Shown piece by piece: positions 31,698 through 40,334 of a stretch of 64,000 nucleotides of DNA. The stretch lies in contig OY969884.1 of NCBI GenBank assembly GCA_963704295.1, positions 2,790,001 through 2,854,000 of the forward strand, read 5' to 3'. Under the pieces are notes generated by a model. That model did not search any database. It was not told where the DNA came from and worked only from the letters and a program-made list of their open reading frames with translations. This DNA comes from JACCVL01 sp963704295 (GTDB lineage: Bacteria > Actinomycetota > Actinomycetes > Propionibacteriales > Nocardioidaceae). Numbering within the stretch: position 1 is the stretch's first letter; every line of letters starts with the position of its first letter. The translations under genes and the position numbers were made by a program.

Positions 31698-33548
31698 GTG
31701 GCGACGAACCTGACCCGCCCGGGGCGCACCCTGGCCGTCCTCGGGATCGTGATCGGGATCCTGTTGGGTCTCGTCGCGCTCGGAGGCGACTGGGCGCCGC
31801 GGCTGGGGCTCGACCTCCAGGGCGGCACGCGGATCACCCTGCAGGCCAGCACCGCGGACGGCGAGGACGTCACCGCGGAGAAGTTGGAGCAGGCACAGGA
31901 GATCATCTCCGCCCGGGTGAACGGCACCGGCGTCTCTGCCGCCGAGGTCAGCACCCGAGGCAGCGATCAGATCATCGTCGAGATCCCCGGCGAGGAGCGC
32001 GGGGACATCGTCGAGCAGGTCGGCCGGACCGCCCAGCTGCGGTTCCGGCTGGTGTGGGCCGGCCCGTCGGCGGGCCAGCCGCAACCGCCGGCTCCTGGGA
32101 ACGGCCAGGGTGGTGGCGGTCAGGACGGTGGGAGTCAGGGCGGCGGTCAGGGCGGCGGCGGCCAGGGCGGCGGCCAGGGCGGCGGCCAGGGCGGCGGCGG
32201 TCAGGACGGCGCGGGCGGCGGCAACAACCGTGGGGTCAGCGGCTGGATGCTGCCCGGGGATGGCACCGACACTCCGACCGACACTCCCACCGACACTCCC
32301 ACCGACACTCCCACCGACGCTCCCACGGGCACTCAGGGCGACGGCCCGACGGCCGACACCGGTGCCGGTCAGACCGCCGACGGCACCAGCGTGGAGGACA
32401 TGTCGGTCGCCGACATGATCCAGACCACGGTCTCCGGCACCCCGCCCGAGCAGTACAGCCAGGACTTCACCCGGCTCAGCCAGAAGTTCGCCTCCTTCAC
32501 CTGCCCCGAAGGTGACGCCGCGACCCAGGTCGTCGACGAGCCGGTCAAGCCGCTGATCACCTGCGACGAGGAAGGCCTCAAGTACCTGCTCAGCCCCGCG
32601 GTCATCGAGGGCACCTCGCTCAGCGACGCCTCGGCCGGCCTCCCGCAGCAGTCGCCGCAGTGGGTGGTCAACCTCGAGCTCGACTCCGCCGGCACCGACG
32701 TCTTCACCGACGTGACCCGGGCGCTGGTCGGCACGAACCGGTTGTTCGCGATCGTGCTGGACGGCCAGGTGCTGTCCGCTCCACGGGTGACCAGCCCGAT
32801 CACCAACGGCCAAGCGCAGATCTCCGGTGGCTTCACCCAACAGACCGCGACCGACCTGGCCAACTCGCTGCAGTACGGCGCGCTGCCGCTGAGCTTCGAG
32901 GTCAGCGGTGTCACCCTCGCCGGTCCGACCCTGGCGGGGTCGCAGCTTTCCGCCGGGGTGCTGGCCGGCCTCATCGGGCTGGCCCTCGTCGTCGTCTACT
33001 GCATGCTCTACTACCGCGGCCTGGGCGTGGTGGTGATCGCCTCGCTCGCGGTGGCCGGGCTGGTCACGTACGAACTGGTGCTGCTGCTCGGCGCGAGCGT
33101 CGGCTTCACCTTGACCCTCCCCGGGATCGCCGGGTTGATCGTGGCGGTAGGCATCACCGCCGACTCGTTCATCGTGTACTTCGAGCGGCTCCGCGACGAG
33201 GTTCGCGAGGGCAAGTCCCTGCGCCTGGCGGTCGAGGCCGGTTGGAAGCGGGCGCGGACCACGATCCTGGCCGCTGACGCCGTCTCCCTGCTGGCCGCGG
33301 TGGTGCTGTACACGTTCGCGATCGACGAGATCCGCGGCTTCGCCTTCGCGCTCGGGCTGACCACGGCGATCGACGTCGTCATCGTGTTCGCGTTCACCAA
33401 GCCGCTGGTCACGGTGCTGGCCCGGACCCGCTTCTTCGGGCAGGGTCATCCGCTGTCTGGTCTGGACGCCCGGCACCTGGGGATCGAGGGCCGCAAGGTG
33501 ACCGAGCTCGCTCGAACGTCCCGCCGAGCACAGGGGGTTGCCCGATGA
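31698..33548 (+). CDS. secD: Protein translocase subunit SecD
   Basis: Proton-motive-force-driven partner that helps release translocated proteins. An N-terminal helix (about 12-28) is followed by LGLDLQGGTRITL, the periplasmic P1 domain, and five C-terminal helices with GITADSFIVYFERLRDEVREG. Between residues about 120 and 235 the periplasmic domain carries a long low-complexity insert: Gly/Gln-rich repeats, then Thr-Asp-Pro-Thr repeats encoded by a 12-bp tandem unit. Actinobacterial SecD often has a Pro/Gly linker, but this one is long. GTG start. ATGA overlap with secF. Confidence 0.94.
   Translation: MATNLTRPGRTLAVLGIVIGILLGLVALGGDWAPRLGLDLQGGTRITLQASTADGEDVTAEKLEQAQEIISARVNGTGVSAAEVSTRGSDQIIVEIPGEERGDIVEQVGRTAQLRFRLVWAGPSAGQPQPPAPGNGQGGGGQDGGSQGGGQGGGGQGGGQGGGQGGGGQDGAGGGNNRGVSGWMLPGDGTDTPTDTPTDTPTDTPTDAPTGTQGDGPTADTGAGQTADGTSVEDMSVADMIQTTVSGTPPEQYSQDFTRLSQKFASFTCPEGDAATQVVDEPVKPLITCDEEGLKYLLSPAVIEGTSLSDASAGLPQQSPQWVVNLELDSAGTDVFTDVTRALVGTNRLFAIVLDGQVLSAPRVTSPITNGQAQISGGFTQQTATDLANSLQYGALPLSFEVSGVTLAGPTLAGSQLSAGVLAGLIGLALVVVYCMLYYRGLGVVVIASLAVAGLVTYELVLLLGASVGFTLTLPGIAGLIVAVGITADSFIVYFERLRDEVREGKSLRLAVEAGWKRARTTILAADAVSLLAAVVLYTFAIDEIRGFAFALGLTTAIDVVIVFAFTKPLVTVLARTRFFGQGHPLSGLDARHLGIEGRKVTELARTSRRAQGVAR
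32265..32324 (+). repeat. 12-bp tandem repeat in secD
   Basis: The unit ACCGACACTCCC recurs about four times with minor changes and encodes Thr-Asp-(Thr/Ala)-Pro repeats. It follows a Gly/Gln-rich GGCGGCCAGGGC-type repeat (about 32105-32220). All copies are in frame. Confidence 0.85.
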
Positions 33549-34747
33549 GCAAGATGGCGACCTGGGGTCAGCACCTCTACACCGGCCGGGTGTCGTTCGA
33601 CTTCGTCGGCCGACGACTGCTCTGGTACACGCTGTCGGGCGTCATCGTCCTTGCAGCGGCGACGGGGCTGTTCTTCCGCGAGCTGAACCCGGGCATCGAG
33701 TTCAAGGGCGGGGTCGAGTTCAACGTCAGCATCGCGCCGACCGACACCAACGTCGATCGGGTTCGGGACGCGGCGATCGACTCCGGAGTCGACGTCGGCG
33801 ACCCCCTCGTCACCACGTCGGGCACCGAGGCGGTGTTGGTCCAGACCCAGCCGCTCGACCAGGCGGAGGCCGATCAGGTCGTGACCGCGCTCGAGGAGGC
33901 CGGCGCGACCGACGTGAGCCAGGAGCGGATCGGTCCGACCTTCGGCCGGCAGATCCTGGACAAGGCGATCCTGGGCCTCGGCGTGTTCCTCAGCCTGGTG
34001 GTGCTCTTCATCTGGGCGTACTTCCGAGAATGGAAGATGTCCGTGGCCGCCCTGGTGGCGCTGCTGCACGACGTCCTCATCACCGTCGGCATCTATGCCT
34101 GGTCGGGCTTCGAGGTCTCGCCCGCCACCGTGACCGGCTTCCTCACCATCCTCGGCTTCTCGCTGTACGACACCGTCGTCGTCTTCGACAAGGTGCGGGA
34201 GAACACCCGGGCCTATGCGACCAACCTGTCGCGCACGTTCGCGGAGCAGGCCAACCTCGCGGTCAACCAGACGCTGGTCCGGTCGATCAACACCACCGTG
34301 ACGGCGCTGCTGCCGGTGCTCGCGTTGCTGGTCGTCGGGACCGTGGTGCTCGGGACCGGACCGCTGAAGGACCTGGCGCTCGCGCTCTTCGTGGGCATGG
34401 CAGCCGGCACCTACTCGTCGATCTTCATCGCCACCCCGCTGGCGGTGCACCTCAAGGAGGGTGAGCCCGCCGTCCGGGCACAGGCCCAGCGGGTGGCCGC
34501 CCGCCGGAACCGGGAGGGCCAGACCGCCGAGCCGGAGGCGCCGGTGGGGGAGCCGGACTCGGACGCGGCGGAGGACCACCCGCCGGAGGCGGGCGACGCG
34601 GTACCCAGCGGCGCCCGGAGCGGCTCCGCGCCACCGGACGGGGAGCGGCCCGCCCGGCCGACGCGCCCGGTGGCCCCCGGCCGCAACCAGCCGCAGCGCC
34701 GGCCCCGCTCGCAGCGTGGTGGCTCGCAGCGCCGGGGCGGGCGGTGA
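33545..34747 (+). CDS. secF: Protein translocase subunit SecF
   Basis: Second half of the SecDF channel. An N-terminal helix, then NPGIEFKGGVEFNV (near 48), a short periplasmic domain, and five helices with GFSLYDTVVVFDKVREN (near 203) and NQTLVRSINTTVTALLPVLALL (near 235). A long charged and proline-rich cytoplasmic C-terminus (about 305-400) ends in an Arg-rich stretch, common in actinobacteria. Length 400. It overlaps secD by ATGA and apt by GTGA. Confidence 0.94.
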   Translation: MSKMATWGQHLYTGRVSFDFVGRRLLWYTLSGVIVLAAATGLFFRELNPGIEFKGGVEFNVSIAPTDTNVDRVRDAAIDSGVDVGDPLVTTSGTEAVLVQTQPLDQAEADQVVTALEEAGATDVSQERIGPTFGRQILDKAILGLGVFLSLVVLFIWAYFREWKMSVAALVALLHDVLITVGIYAWSGFEVSPATVTGFLTILGFSLYDTVVVFDKVRENTRAYATNLSRTFAEQANLAVNQTLVRSINTTVTALLPVLALLVVGTVVLGTGPLKDLALALFVGMAAGTYSSIFIATPLAVHLKEGEPAVRAQAQRVAARRNREGQTAEPEAPVGEPDSDAAEDHPPEAGDAVPSGARSGSAPPDGERPARPTRPVAPGRNQPQRRPRSQRGGSQRRGGR

Positions 34748-35283
34748 GCAGCCCGGTCGATGCCGCGCTCGACCGGCTGGTCCGCGACATCCCCGACTTC
34801 CCGCAGGCCGGCGTGCTGTTCAAGGACATCTCGCCGCTGCTGGCCGACGCCGAGGGGTTCGCGACCACGGTGACCGCGCTCGCCGACATGGGCCGCCGGC
34901 TCGCCCCGGACGGGGTCGACGCCGTGGTGGGCATCGAGGCCCGGGGGTTCATCCTGGCCGCCCCGGTCGCCCTCGCGCTGGGCGCCGGCTTCGTGCCGGT
35001 GCGCAAGCTGGGCAAGCTCCCGGCCGCCACGCACCAGGTGTCGTACTCGCTGGAGTACGGCGAGGCCACGCTCGAGCTACACCGCGACGCGCTCAGCGAG
35101 GGCGAGCGGGTGCTCGTCGTCGACGACGTGCTCGCCACCGGAGGCACCGTCGAGGCGACCGGCCAGCTGATCCGCGAGTGCGGAGCGATCGTGAGCGGGG
35201 TCGCGGTGTTGCTGGAGCTCGGCTTCCTCGGCGGTCGCTCCCGGCTCGGCAGCCTGAACGCGGACTCGCTCCGCGTGGTCTGA
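34744..35283 (+). CDS. apt: Adenine phosphoribosyltransferase
   Basis: Purine salvage enzyme making AMP from adenine and PRPP. The PRPP-binding loop is VLVVDDVLATGGTVEAT (near 121-137); FPQAGVLFKDISPLL and GIEARGFILAAPVA are family signatures. 179 residues, normal. The GTG start overlaps the secF stop. The order secF-apt-rel is conserved in actinobacteria, joining purine salvage with (p)ppGpp synthesis, which uses the same nucleotide pool. Confidence 0.93.
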   Translation: MSSPVDAALDRLVRDIPDFPQAGVLFKDISPLLADAEGFATTVTALADMGRRLAPDGVDAVVGIEARGFILAAPVALALGAGFVPVRKLGKLPAATHQVSYSLEYGEATLELHRDALSEGERVLVVDDVLATGGTVEATGQLIRECGAIVSGVAVLLELGFLGGRSRLGSLNADSLRVV

Positions 35284-35318
35284 GCGCCGTCAGGGCGATG
35301 AGGTGGACGCGACCCACC

Positions 35319-35324
35319 TAGACT
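35319..35324 (+). promoter_or_regulatory. -10 hexamer of rel
   Basis: TAGACT, 24 nt before the GTG at 35349. The leader carries a GGGAGG Shine-Dalgarno at about 35338-35343. Confidence 0.4.
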
Positions 35325-35348
35325 GGATCATCGCCTCGGGAGGTGCGC

Positions 35349-37670
35349 GTGTCTGATGACAGGTCGGTCGAGGTCGAGGTCACACCGACCCCGGCCCCGT
35401 CGGGCGTGCGGATGCGCAACCGGCTGGCTCGGCTGGGCAGCCGGGTGTCGGCCACCAGCCCCGTGCTCGAACCGCTGTTCGGCATCGTGCGGGCACACCA
35501 CCCCAAGGCAGACCTCGCCGCGCTCGAGCGCGCCTACCTGACGGCCGAGCGGCTGCACCAGGGTCAGTGGCGCAAGAGCGGCGACGCATATATCACCCAC
35601 CCGCTCGCGGTGACCACGATCCTCGCCGAGCTCGGCATGACGACACCCACGCTCTGCGCCTCCCTGCTGCACGACACGCTCGAGGACACGACGTACACGA
35701 TCGACCAGCTGCGCAAGGATTTCGGGGACGAGGTTGCCTCCCTCGTCGACGGCGTCACCAAGCTGGACAAGGTCAAGTACGGCGACTCCGCGCAGGCGGA
35801 AACCATCCGCAAGATGGTCGTCGCGATGAGCAAGGACATCCGGGTCCTCGTCATCAAGCTCGCCGACCGGCTGCACAACATGCGCACGCTGCGGCACGTC
35901 AAGGCCGAGACTCAGGAGCGCAAGGCGCGGGAGACGCTGGAGATCTTCGCGCCGCTCGCCCACCGACTCGGCATGAATACGATCAAGTGGGAGCTGGAGG
36001 ACCTTGCGTTCTCCACCCTGCACCCGAAGGTCTACGACGAGATCGTGCGACTGGTCGCCGACCGCGCCCCGGCCCGGGACGACTTCCTCGCCACGGTGAT
36101 CGAAAGCGTGGACGCCGACCTCAAGGCGGCCAAGATCAAGGCGACGGTCACCGGTCGGCCGAAGCACTACTACTCGATCTACCAGAAGATGATCGTGCGC
36201 GGCCGGGAGTTCACCGACATCTACGACCTGGTCGGGCTGCGGGTGCTGGTCGAGTCGATGCGGGACTGCTACGCGGTCCTGGGGGTGCTGCACGCCCGGT
36301 GGAACCCGTTGCCCGGACGGTTCAAGGACTACGTGGCGATGCCGAAGTTCAACATGTACCAGTCGCTGCACACCACCGTCGTCGGGCCGCAGGGCAAGCC
36401 GGTCGAGCTGCAGATCCGTACCTTCGCGATGCACCGCAGGGCGGAGTACGGCGTCGCCGCGCACTGGAAGTACAAGGAGGACGGCAGCGGCGGGACCGTG
36501 CCGGAGGTGCCGCTGGTCCGCAGCGGCGAGCCCAAGGACGGCGCCCAGTCGGAGATGGCCTGGCTGCGCCAGGTCATCGACTGGCAGCAGGAGACCTCCG
36601 ACCCGGGTGACTTCCTCGAGTCGCTGCGGTTCGAGATCACCAGCACCGAGGTCTACGTCTTCACCCCGCGCGGGGACGTGCAGTCGCTTCCGGCAGGGTC
36701 GACCCCGGTGGACTTCGCCTACGCCGTGCACACCGAGGTCGGACACCAGTGCATCGGCGCCCGCGTCAACGGCCGGCTGGTCCCGCTCGAGAGCGTGCTG
36801 GACAACGGCGACGTCGTGGAGGTGTTCACCTCCAAGGCGCCCGGCGCCGGCCCGAGCCGGGACTGGTTGGACTTCGTCAAGAGCCCGCGCGCCCGGACCA
36901 AGATTCGACAGTGGTTCACCAAGGAGCGCCGCGAGGAGGCGATCGAGCGCGGCAAGGACGCGATTGCCCGGCTGATGCGCAAGGAGGGCCTGCCGCTGCA
37001 GCGGCTGCTCAGCCACGACACCCTGCAGACGGTCGCCAAGGACCTGCACCTGACCGACGTGTCGGCCCTGTACGCCGCGGTGGGGGAGGGCAACGTCGGC
37101 GCGCAGAACGTCGTGCGCCGGGTGATCGACCTGCACGGCGGCGAGGCGGGCTCCGAGGAGGACCTGTCCGAGGCGGTGGTCGTTCCCACCGAGATCGACC
37201 GGCGCCGGCGTGCTCCGCGGGGTGACTCAGGGGTGGTCGTGCACGGCATGAGCGACGTGCTCACCAAGCTGGCCCGCTGCTGCACCCCGGTCCCCGGCGA
37301 CCAGATCGTCGGCTTCGTCACCCGCGGCGCGGGCGTCTCGGTGCACCGCAACGACTGTCCCAATGTCGGCAGCCTGACCGCCCAGCCGGAGCGGATGGTC
37401 GAGGTGGAGTGGGCCCCGTCCGCGCAGAGCCTGTTCCTGGTGGCGATCCAGGTCGAGGCGCTGGACCGGGCCCGGCTGCTGTCGGACGTGACCCGCGTGC
37501 TGTCCGACCACCACGTCAACATCCTGTCCGCCAACCTGCAGACCGGGCGGGACCGGATCGCCAAGAGCCGGTTCACCTTCGAGATGGGCGACCCTGCCCA
37601 CCTGGGTCATGTGCTGTCCGCAGTCCGCTTGGTCGACGGCGTGTTCGACGTCTACCGCGTCACCCAGTAA
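35349..37670 (+). CDS. rel: Bifunctional (p)ppGpp synthetase/hydrolase Rel
   Basis: Makes and degrades the stringent-response alarmone. The HD hydrolase domain has the HD pair in LLHDTLEDT (near 108). The synthetase domain has YYSIYQKM, YDLVGLRVLV and the GRFKDYVAMPKFNMYQSLHTTV stretch. RFKD marks a bifunctional Rel rather than a RelA-only enzyme. TGS follows (VFTPRGDVQSLPAGSTPVDFAY, near 435), then a CCTPVPGD Cys-pair helical/CC domain and a C-terminal ACT domain. 773 residues. GTG 35349 is chosen because GGGAGG overlaps the alternative GTG at 35343. The 22-bp repeat array begins 14 nt after the stop. Confidence 0.95.
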   Translation: MSDDRSVEVEVTPTPAPSGVRMRNRLARLGSRVSATSPVLEPLFGIVRAHHPKADLAALERAYLTAERLHQGQWRKSGDAYITHPLAVTTILAELGMTTPTLCASLLHDTLEDTTYTIDQLRKDFGDEVASLVDGVTKLDKVKYGDSAQAETIRKMVVAMSKDIRVLVIKLADRLHNMRTLRHVKAETQERKARETLEIFAPLAHRLGMNTIKWELEDLAFSTLHPKVYDEIVRLVADRAPARDDFLATVIESVDADLKAAKIKATVTGRPKHYYSIYQKMIVRGREFTDIYDLVGLRVLVESMRDCYAVLGVLHARWNPLPGRFKDYVAMPKFNMYQSLHTTVVGPQGKPVELQIRTFAMHRRAEYGVAAHWKYKEDGSGGTVPEVPLVRSGEPKDGAQSEMAWLRQVIDWQQETSDPGDFLESLRFEITSTEVYVFTPRGDVQSLPAGSTPVDFAYAVHTEVGHQCIGARVNGRLVPLESVLDNGDVVEVFTSKAPGAGPSRDWLDFVKSPRARTKIRQWFTKERREEAIERGKDAIARLMRKEGLPLQRLLSHDTLQTVAKDLHLTDVSALYAAVGEGNVGAQNVVRRVIDLHGGEAGSEEDLSEAVVVPTEIDRRRRAPRGDSGVVVHGMSDVLTKLARCCTPVPGDQIVGFVTRGAGVSVHRNDCPNVGSLTAQPERMVEVEWAPSAQSLFLVAIQVEALDRARLLSDVTRVLSDHHVNILSANLQTGRDRIAKSRFTFEMGDPAHLGHVLSAVRLVDGVFDVYRVTQ

Positions 37671-37684
37671 CCCCCCCGAGCCCG

Positions 37685-37772
37685 CGATCCGTCAGTTCCG
37701 ACCCGGCGGTCCGTCAGTTCCGACCCGGCGGTCCGTCAGTTCCGACCCGGCGGTCCGTCAGTTCTCACCACT
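37685..37772 (+). repeat. Tandem 22-bp repeat array downstream of rel (left array)
   Basis: Four contiguous 22-bp units start at 37685, 37707, 37729 and 37751. Units 2 and 3 are identical; unit 1 differs by one base (CGATCC for CGGTCC); unit 4 decays after GTCAGTTC and covers the stop of the next gene. The core is GTCCGTCAGTTCCGACCCGG. The same family occurs inverted at 38761-38862. Confidence 0.92.
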
Positions 37773-38703
37773 GTCGGGGCAGCAGCGGCGCACAGCCGAG
37801 CAAGCGACCTACCTCGACCTCGAGCCAGGGGTCGGAGCCGAGGATGTCCAACCTGCGGCAGACGAGCACCCGCCAGCCCCACCGCTGTCGCAGCAGCTCA
37901 CGTCGCTCCGCGTCCGCTCGCCTGCTCGCCTCGTCGGTGTGGTCCTCGGCGCCGTCGTACTCGCACCCGACCAGCACGTGGTCGTACGCGAGGTCGAGGC
38001 GAAAGATTCCGTGCCCGCTCCGATCGCGCACCCAGTGCTGAGCCGCGGGCCTTGGCAACCGGGCATCGAGCAGTCGCAGGCGCTGCCACGACTCACCCGG
38101 GGACTCGCTGAGCGGCTCGATCATGCGCACAAGCTGTCGGGCTTGCACGATGCCGGGAAACCCACGCAGCCCGTCCACCCGTTGTTGCAGCGCGCCCGGC
38201 AGCACCAGGCCAGCGTGTGCCATAGCATCGACCGCCGACAGCGCGAACGGGCGGCGCAGCCGGCGCAGCAGGTCCACCGCTGTCCGGTCAGGCACGGTCA
38301 GCCGCAGGCCGTCGAGCTCGGTGATGTCGGTCGAGGTGATGTACCCCTCCACGGTCCTGACTCCAGAGCGGCGAGCGCGGCTGGTGCCATGCGGCACCAC
38401 GCACTGTGGCGTCAGCACGAACCGGTCCTCGGGCTGGAAGGCGTCCACACCGTGAACCCAGGCTGCAGTCGTGCCGAACAGCACACCTTCCGCGGGCATC
38501 ACCAGCTGAAGGCTCTGGCAGCGCAGGTCCCGCGAGTCGGCGACAGCCGCGTCGACGTACACCGACCGCAACACTCGACGGAGCTCTCCCGTGGCAACAC
38601 CGCGAGCCAGCGCGCCCACAGACAGCCCGACGTCGGCTGCCTGCCGACAGGTGAACGGGTGACCGTTGTTGACCAGCGTTGGGTCGCTCTCGTGCGCGGA
38701 CAT
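37765..38703 (-). CDS. AbiEi-like N-terminus with DUF559 nuclease-like C-terminus
   Basis: A 312-residue protein. The N-terminal part (about 10-60: FTCRQAADVGLSVGALARGVATGEL then RVLRSVYVDAA) looks like the winged-helix domain of AbiEi-type antitoxins. The C-terminal part has a DUF559/Vsr-like nuclease fold: FRLDLAYDHVLVGCEYDGAEDH (Asp near 237, Glu near 247) and RELLRQRWGWRVLVCRR. Such fusions are common in actinobacteria and usually stand alone; no toxin gene is next to it. DNA cleavage is inferred only. It sits between inverted 22-bp repeat arrays and interrupts the otherwise conserved rel neighbourhood, so it may be acquired. Confidence 0.75.
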   Translation of the reverse strand: MSAHESDPTLVNNGHPFTCRQAADVGLSVGALARGVATGELRRVLRSVYVDAAVADSRDLRCQSLQLVMPAEGVLFGTTAAWVHGVDAFQPEDRFVLTPQCVVPHGTSRARRSGVRTVEGYITSTDITELDGLRLTVPDRTAVDLLRRLRRPFALSAVDAMAHAGLVLPGALQQRVDGLRGFPGIVQARQLVRMIEPLSESPGESWQRLRLLDARLPRPAAQHWVRDRSGHGIFRLDLAYDHVLVGCEYDGAEDHTDEASRRADAERRELLRQRWGWRVLVCRRLDILGSDPWLEVEVGRLLGCAPLLPRQW

Positions 38704-38760
38704 CGATGCAGCCTCACGCGTACGGCCGGGCGACGAGGTTCAGCGCATCCGAGCTGGGGA
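38704..38760. other. Upstream region of the AbiEi/DUF559 gene
   Basis: 57 bp between the gene start and the right repeat array. A GTGAGG-like Shine-Dalgarno is seen on the minus strand, but no convincing -10/-35 pair. Confidence 0.4.
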
Positions 38761-38862
38761 CACAGCTGCCACTGACGGACCGGCTGTGCACGAGTGACGG
38801 GCCGGCGGTGCGGCAGTGACGGATCGGCGGGGCGGAAGTGACGGATCGGCGGGGCGGCGGGT
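38761..38862 (-). repeat. Tandem 22-bp repeat array downstream of the DUF349 gene (right array)
   Basis: Four 22-bp units, starting at plus-strand 38761, 38783, 38805 and 38827, plus a partial fifth to the DUF349 stop. Read on the minus strand, the best unit begins CGATCCGTCACTTCCGCCCC and matches a left-array unit at 19 of 22 positions. The copies nearest the DUF349 stop are best conserved. Confidence 0.9.
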
Positions 38863-40226
38863 CAGGGGGAGAAGTCGGCGAGGACCTTGCGGGCCTGCTC
38901 GAGCCAGGCCTCCCGGGCCTCGATGTCCTCGGTGAGCGACCGCTTCCGCTTGTCGTCGCCGGCGGCTGCGGCCTTGTCGAGCCGGGCGCGCAGGTCGGCC
39001 AGCGACGCCTCCAGCTGGCCGACGGTCGCCTCGGCGCGAGCCCGGGCCTCGGGGTTGCTCCGCTGCCAGCGCTCCGCTTCGGCCGTGCGCACGGCGTTCT
39101 CGACCGCGCGCATCCGGCCCTCGAGCTCCTGCAGTTGGCCGCGCGGCACCTTGCCGGCTGCGTCCCAGCGCTCGGCGAGGGCACGGAACGCCGATCGCGC
39201 GGCGGCCACGTCGGTGATCGGCACCAGGGCCTCCGCCTTGGTGAGGATCTCCCGCTTGACGACGGCATTGGCGGCGAACTCCTCCTCCGTCCGGGCCGTC
39301 ACCGCGTCCCGCGCCTGGAAGAAGGTGTCCTGGGCGGTTCGGAAACGCCGCCAGAGCGCCTCCTCGTCGCGGCGGCCGGCCGGTCCGGCCGCCTTCCACT
39401 GCTGCATCAGGTCGCGGAACCGGCCGGCGGTCGCGCCCCACTCGGTCGAGTCGGCGAGCGTCTCGGCCTCGGCGGCTAGCTTCTCCTTCACCGCCTGCGC
39501 CTGGTCGCGTTGGTCGTGCAGCTCGGCGAAGTGCTGGCGCCGCCGTCGGGTGTACGTGGTGCGGGCGGTGGAGAACCGTCGCCACAGCTCGTCGTCGGTG
39601 GCCTTGTCGATCCGGGGCTGGGCCTTCCACTGCTCCATCAGCTCGCGCAGCCGGTCGGCGCCGGCCCGCCAGTCGGAGGAGCCGGCGAGCCCCTCGGCCT
39701 CCTCGGCCAGCCCGCGCTTGACCGAGCGTGCCTCCTCGATCCGGGCAGCCCGGTCCGCCCGTCGCCGCCGGCGCTGGTCCGCCACGACCGGAGCCAGCGC
39801 GTCCAGCCGCTGCGCCAGCGCCTCGAGGTCGCCGACCGCCTGGGCGTCCACGACCTCCGCGCGCACCTGGGCGATCCGCGCCTCGGCCTCGTCGGGGGGC
39901 AGGGCCCCCTCGCCGACCCGCTGCACGAGCAGCTGCACCTCGACGGCCAACCCCTCGAACCGGCCGGTGAACAGCGCCATCGCCTCGGCCGGGTCGGCAT
40001 CCGGCCACTGCCCGACCTTGCGCTCGCTGCCGTCTCGGCTGCGAACGTAGACCGTGCCGTCGTCGGCCACCCGGCCGAACCTCGCCGGGTCGGCGTCCGA
40101 GCCCGAGCCCCCGCCCGGATGCCCGACCGCCGGGCCGGCACCGGCAGGCGGGACGGGGCGCGGTGCGCCCGGCTTCGGCGGCCGGGGGCGGGCCACGACC
40201 GGCTCCGGGCCGGGTGTCTCGTCCAT
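38862..40226 (-). CDS. DUF349 domain protein
   Basis: A 454-residue, highly charged, mostly helical and coiled-coil protein. The N-terminal 50 residues are Pro/Gly-rich. FGRVADDGTVYVRSRDGSERKVGQWPDA (near 50) is the conserved start of actinobacterial family members. Several DUF349 repeats follow, with the shared W-x(8)-F-R pattern (DELWRRFSTARTTYTRRRR, EALWRRFRTAQDTFFQARD) and LRELMEQWKAQPRIDK / FRDLMQQWKAAGPAGR. Function is unknown. ATG with GAGGAG and a TAGACT hexamer 31 nt upstream. It is often found close to rel, as here. Its 3' end runs into the right repeat array. Confidence 0.85.
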   Translation of the reverse strand: MDETPGPEPVVARPRPPKPGAPRPVPPAGAGPAVGHPGGGSGSDADPARFGRVADDGTVYVRSRDGSERKVGQWPDADPAEAMALFTGRFEGLAVEVQLLVQRVGEGALPPDEAEARIAQVRAEVVDAQAVGDLEALAQRLDALAPVVADQRRRRRADRAARIEEARSVKRGLAEEAEGLAGSSDWRAGADRLRELMEQWKAQPRIDKATDDELWRRFSTARTTYTRRRRQHFAELHDQRDQAQAVKEKLAAEAETLADSTEWGATAGRFRDLMQQWKAAGPAGRRDEEALWRRFRTAQDTFFQARDAVTARTEEEFAANAVVKREILTKAEALVPITDVAAARSAFRALAERWDAAGKVPRGQLQELEGRMRAVENAVRTAEAERWQRSNPEARARAEATVGQLEASLADLRARLDKAAAAGDDKRKRSLTEDIEAREAWLEQARKVLADFSP

Positions 40227-40257
40227 CCAGGCTCCTCAAACGACGCGGACGGCGAGC

Positions 40258-40263
40258 AGTCTA
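40258..40263 (-). promoter_or_regulatory. -10 hexamer of the DUF349 gene
   Basis: TAGACT on the minus strand, 31 nt before the ATG. The leader contains GAGGAG. Confidence 0.4.
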
Positions 40264-40321
40264 GGTGTGCCCGTCGCCCGAGGGGGTCGTGGGACGGCAC
40301 GGATGACCTCCCGCGCTGTCG

Positions 40322-40327
40322 TAGGGT
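40322..40327 (+). promoter_or_regulatory. Leaderless -10 hexamer of the MBL gene
   Basis: TAGGGT, 7 nt before the ATG at 40335, no Shine-Dalgarno. Confidence 0.42.
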
Positions 40328-40334
40328 GACCGCC

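Noticed and set aside
37685..37772. CRISPR array
   Set aside because: The 22-bp units are directly adjacent with no unique spacers, and no cas genes are in the window.
37765..38703. Complete AbiE-type toxin-antitoxin system
   Set aside because: Only the antitoxin-like N-terminus is present. No AbiEii nucleotidyltransferase gene lies next to it; the neighbours are rel and a DUF349 gene.
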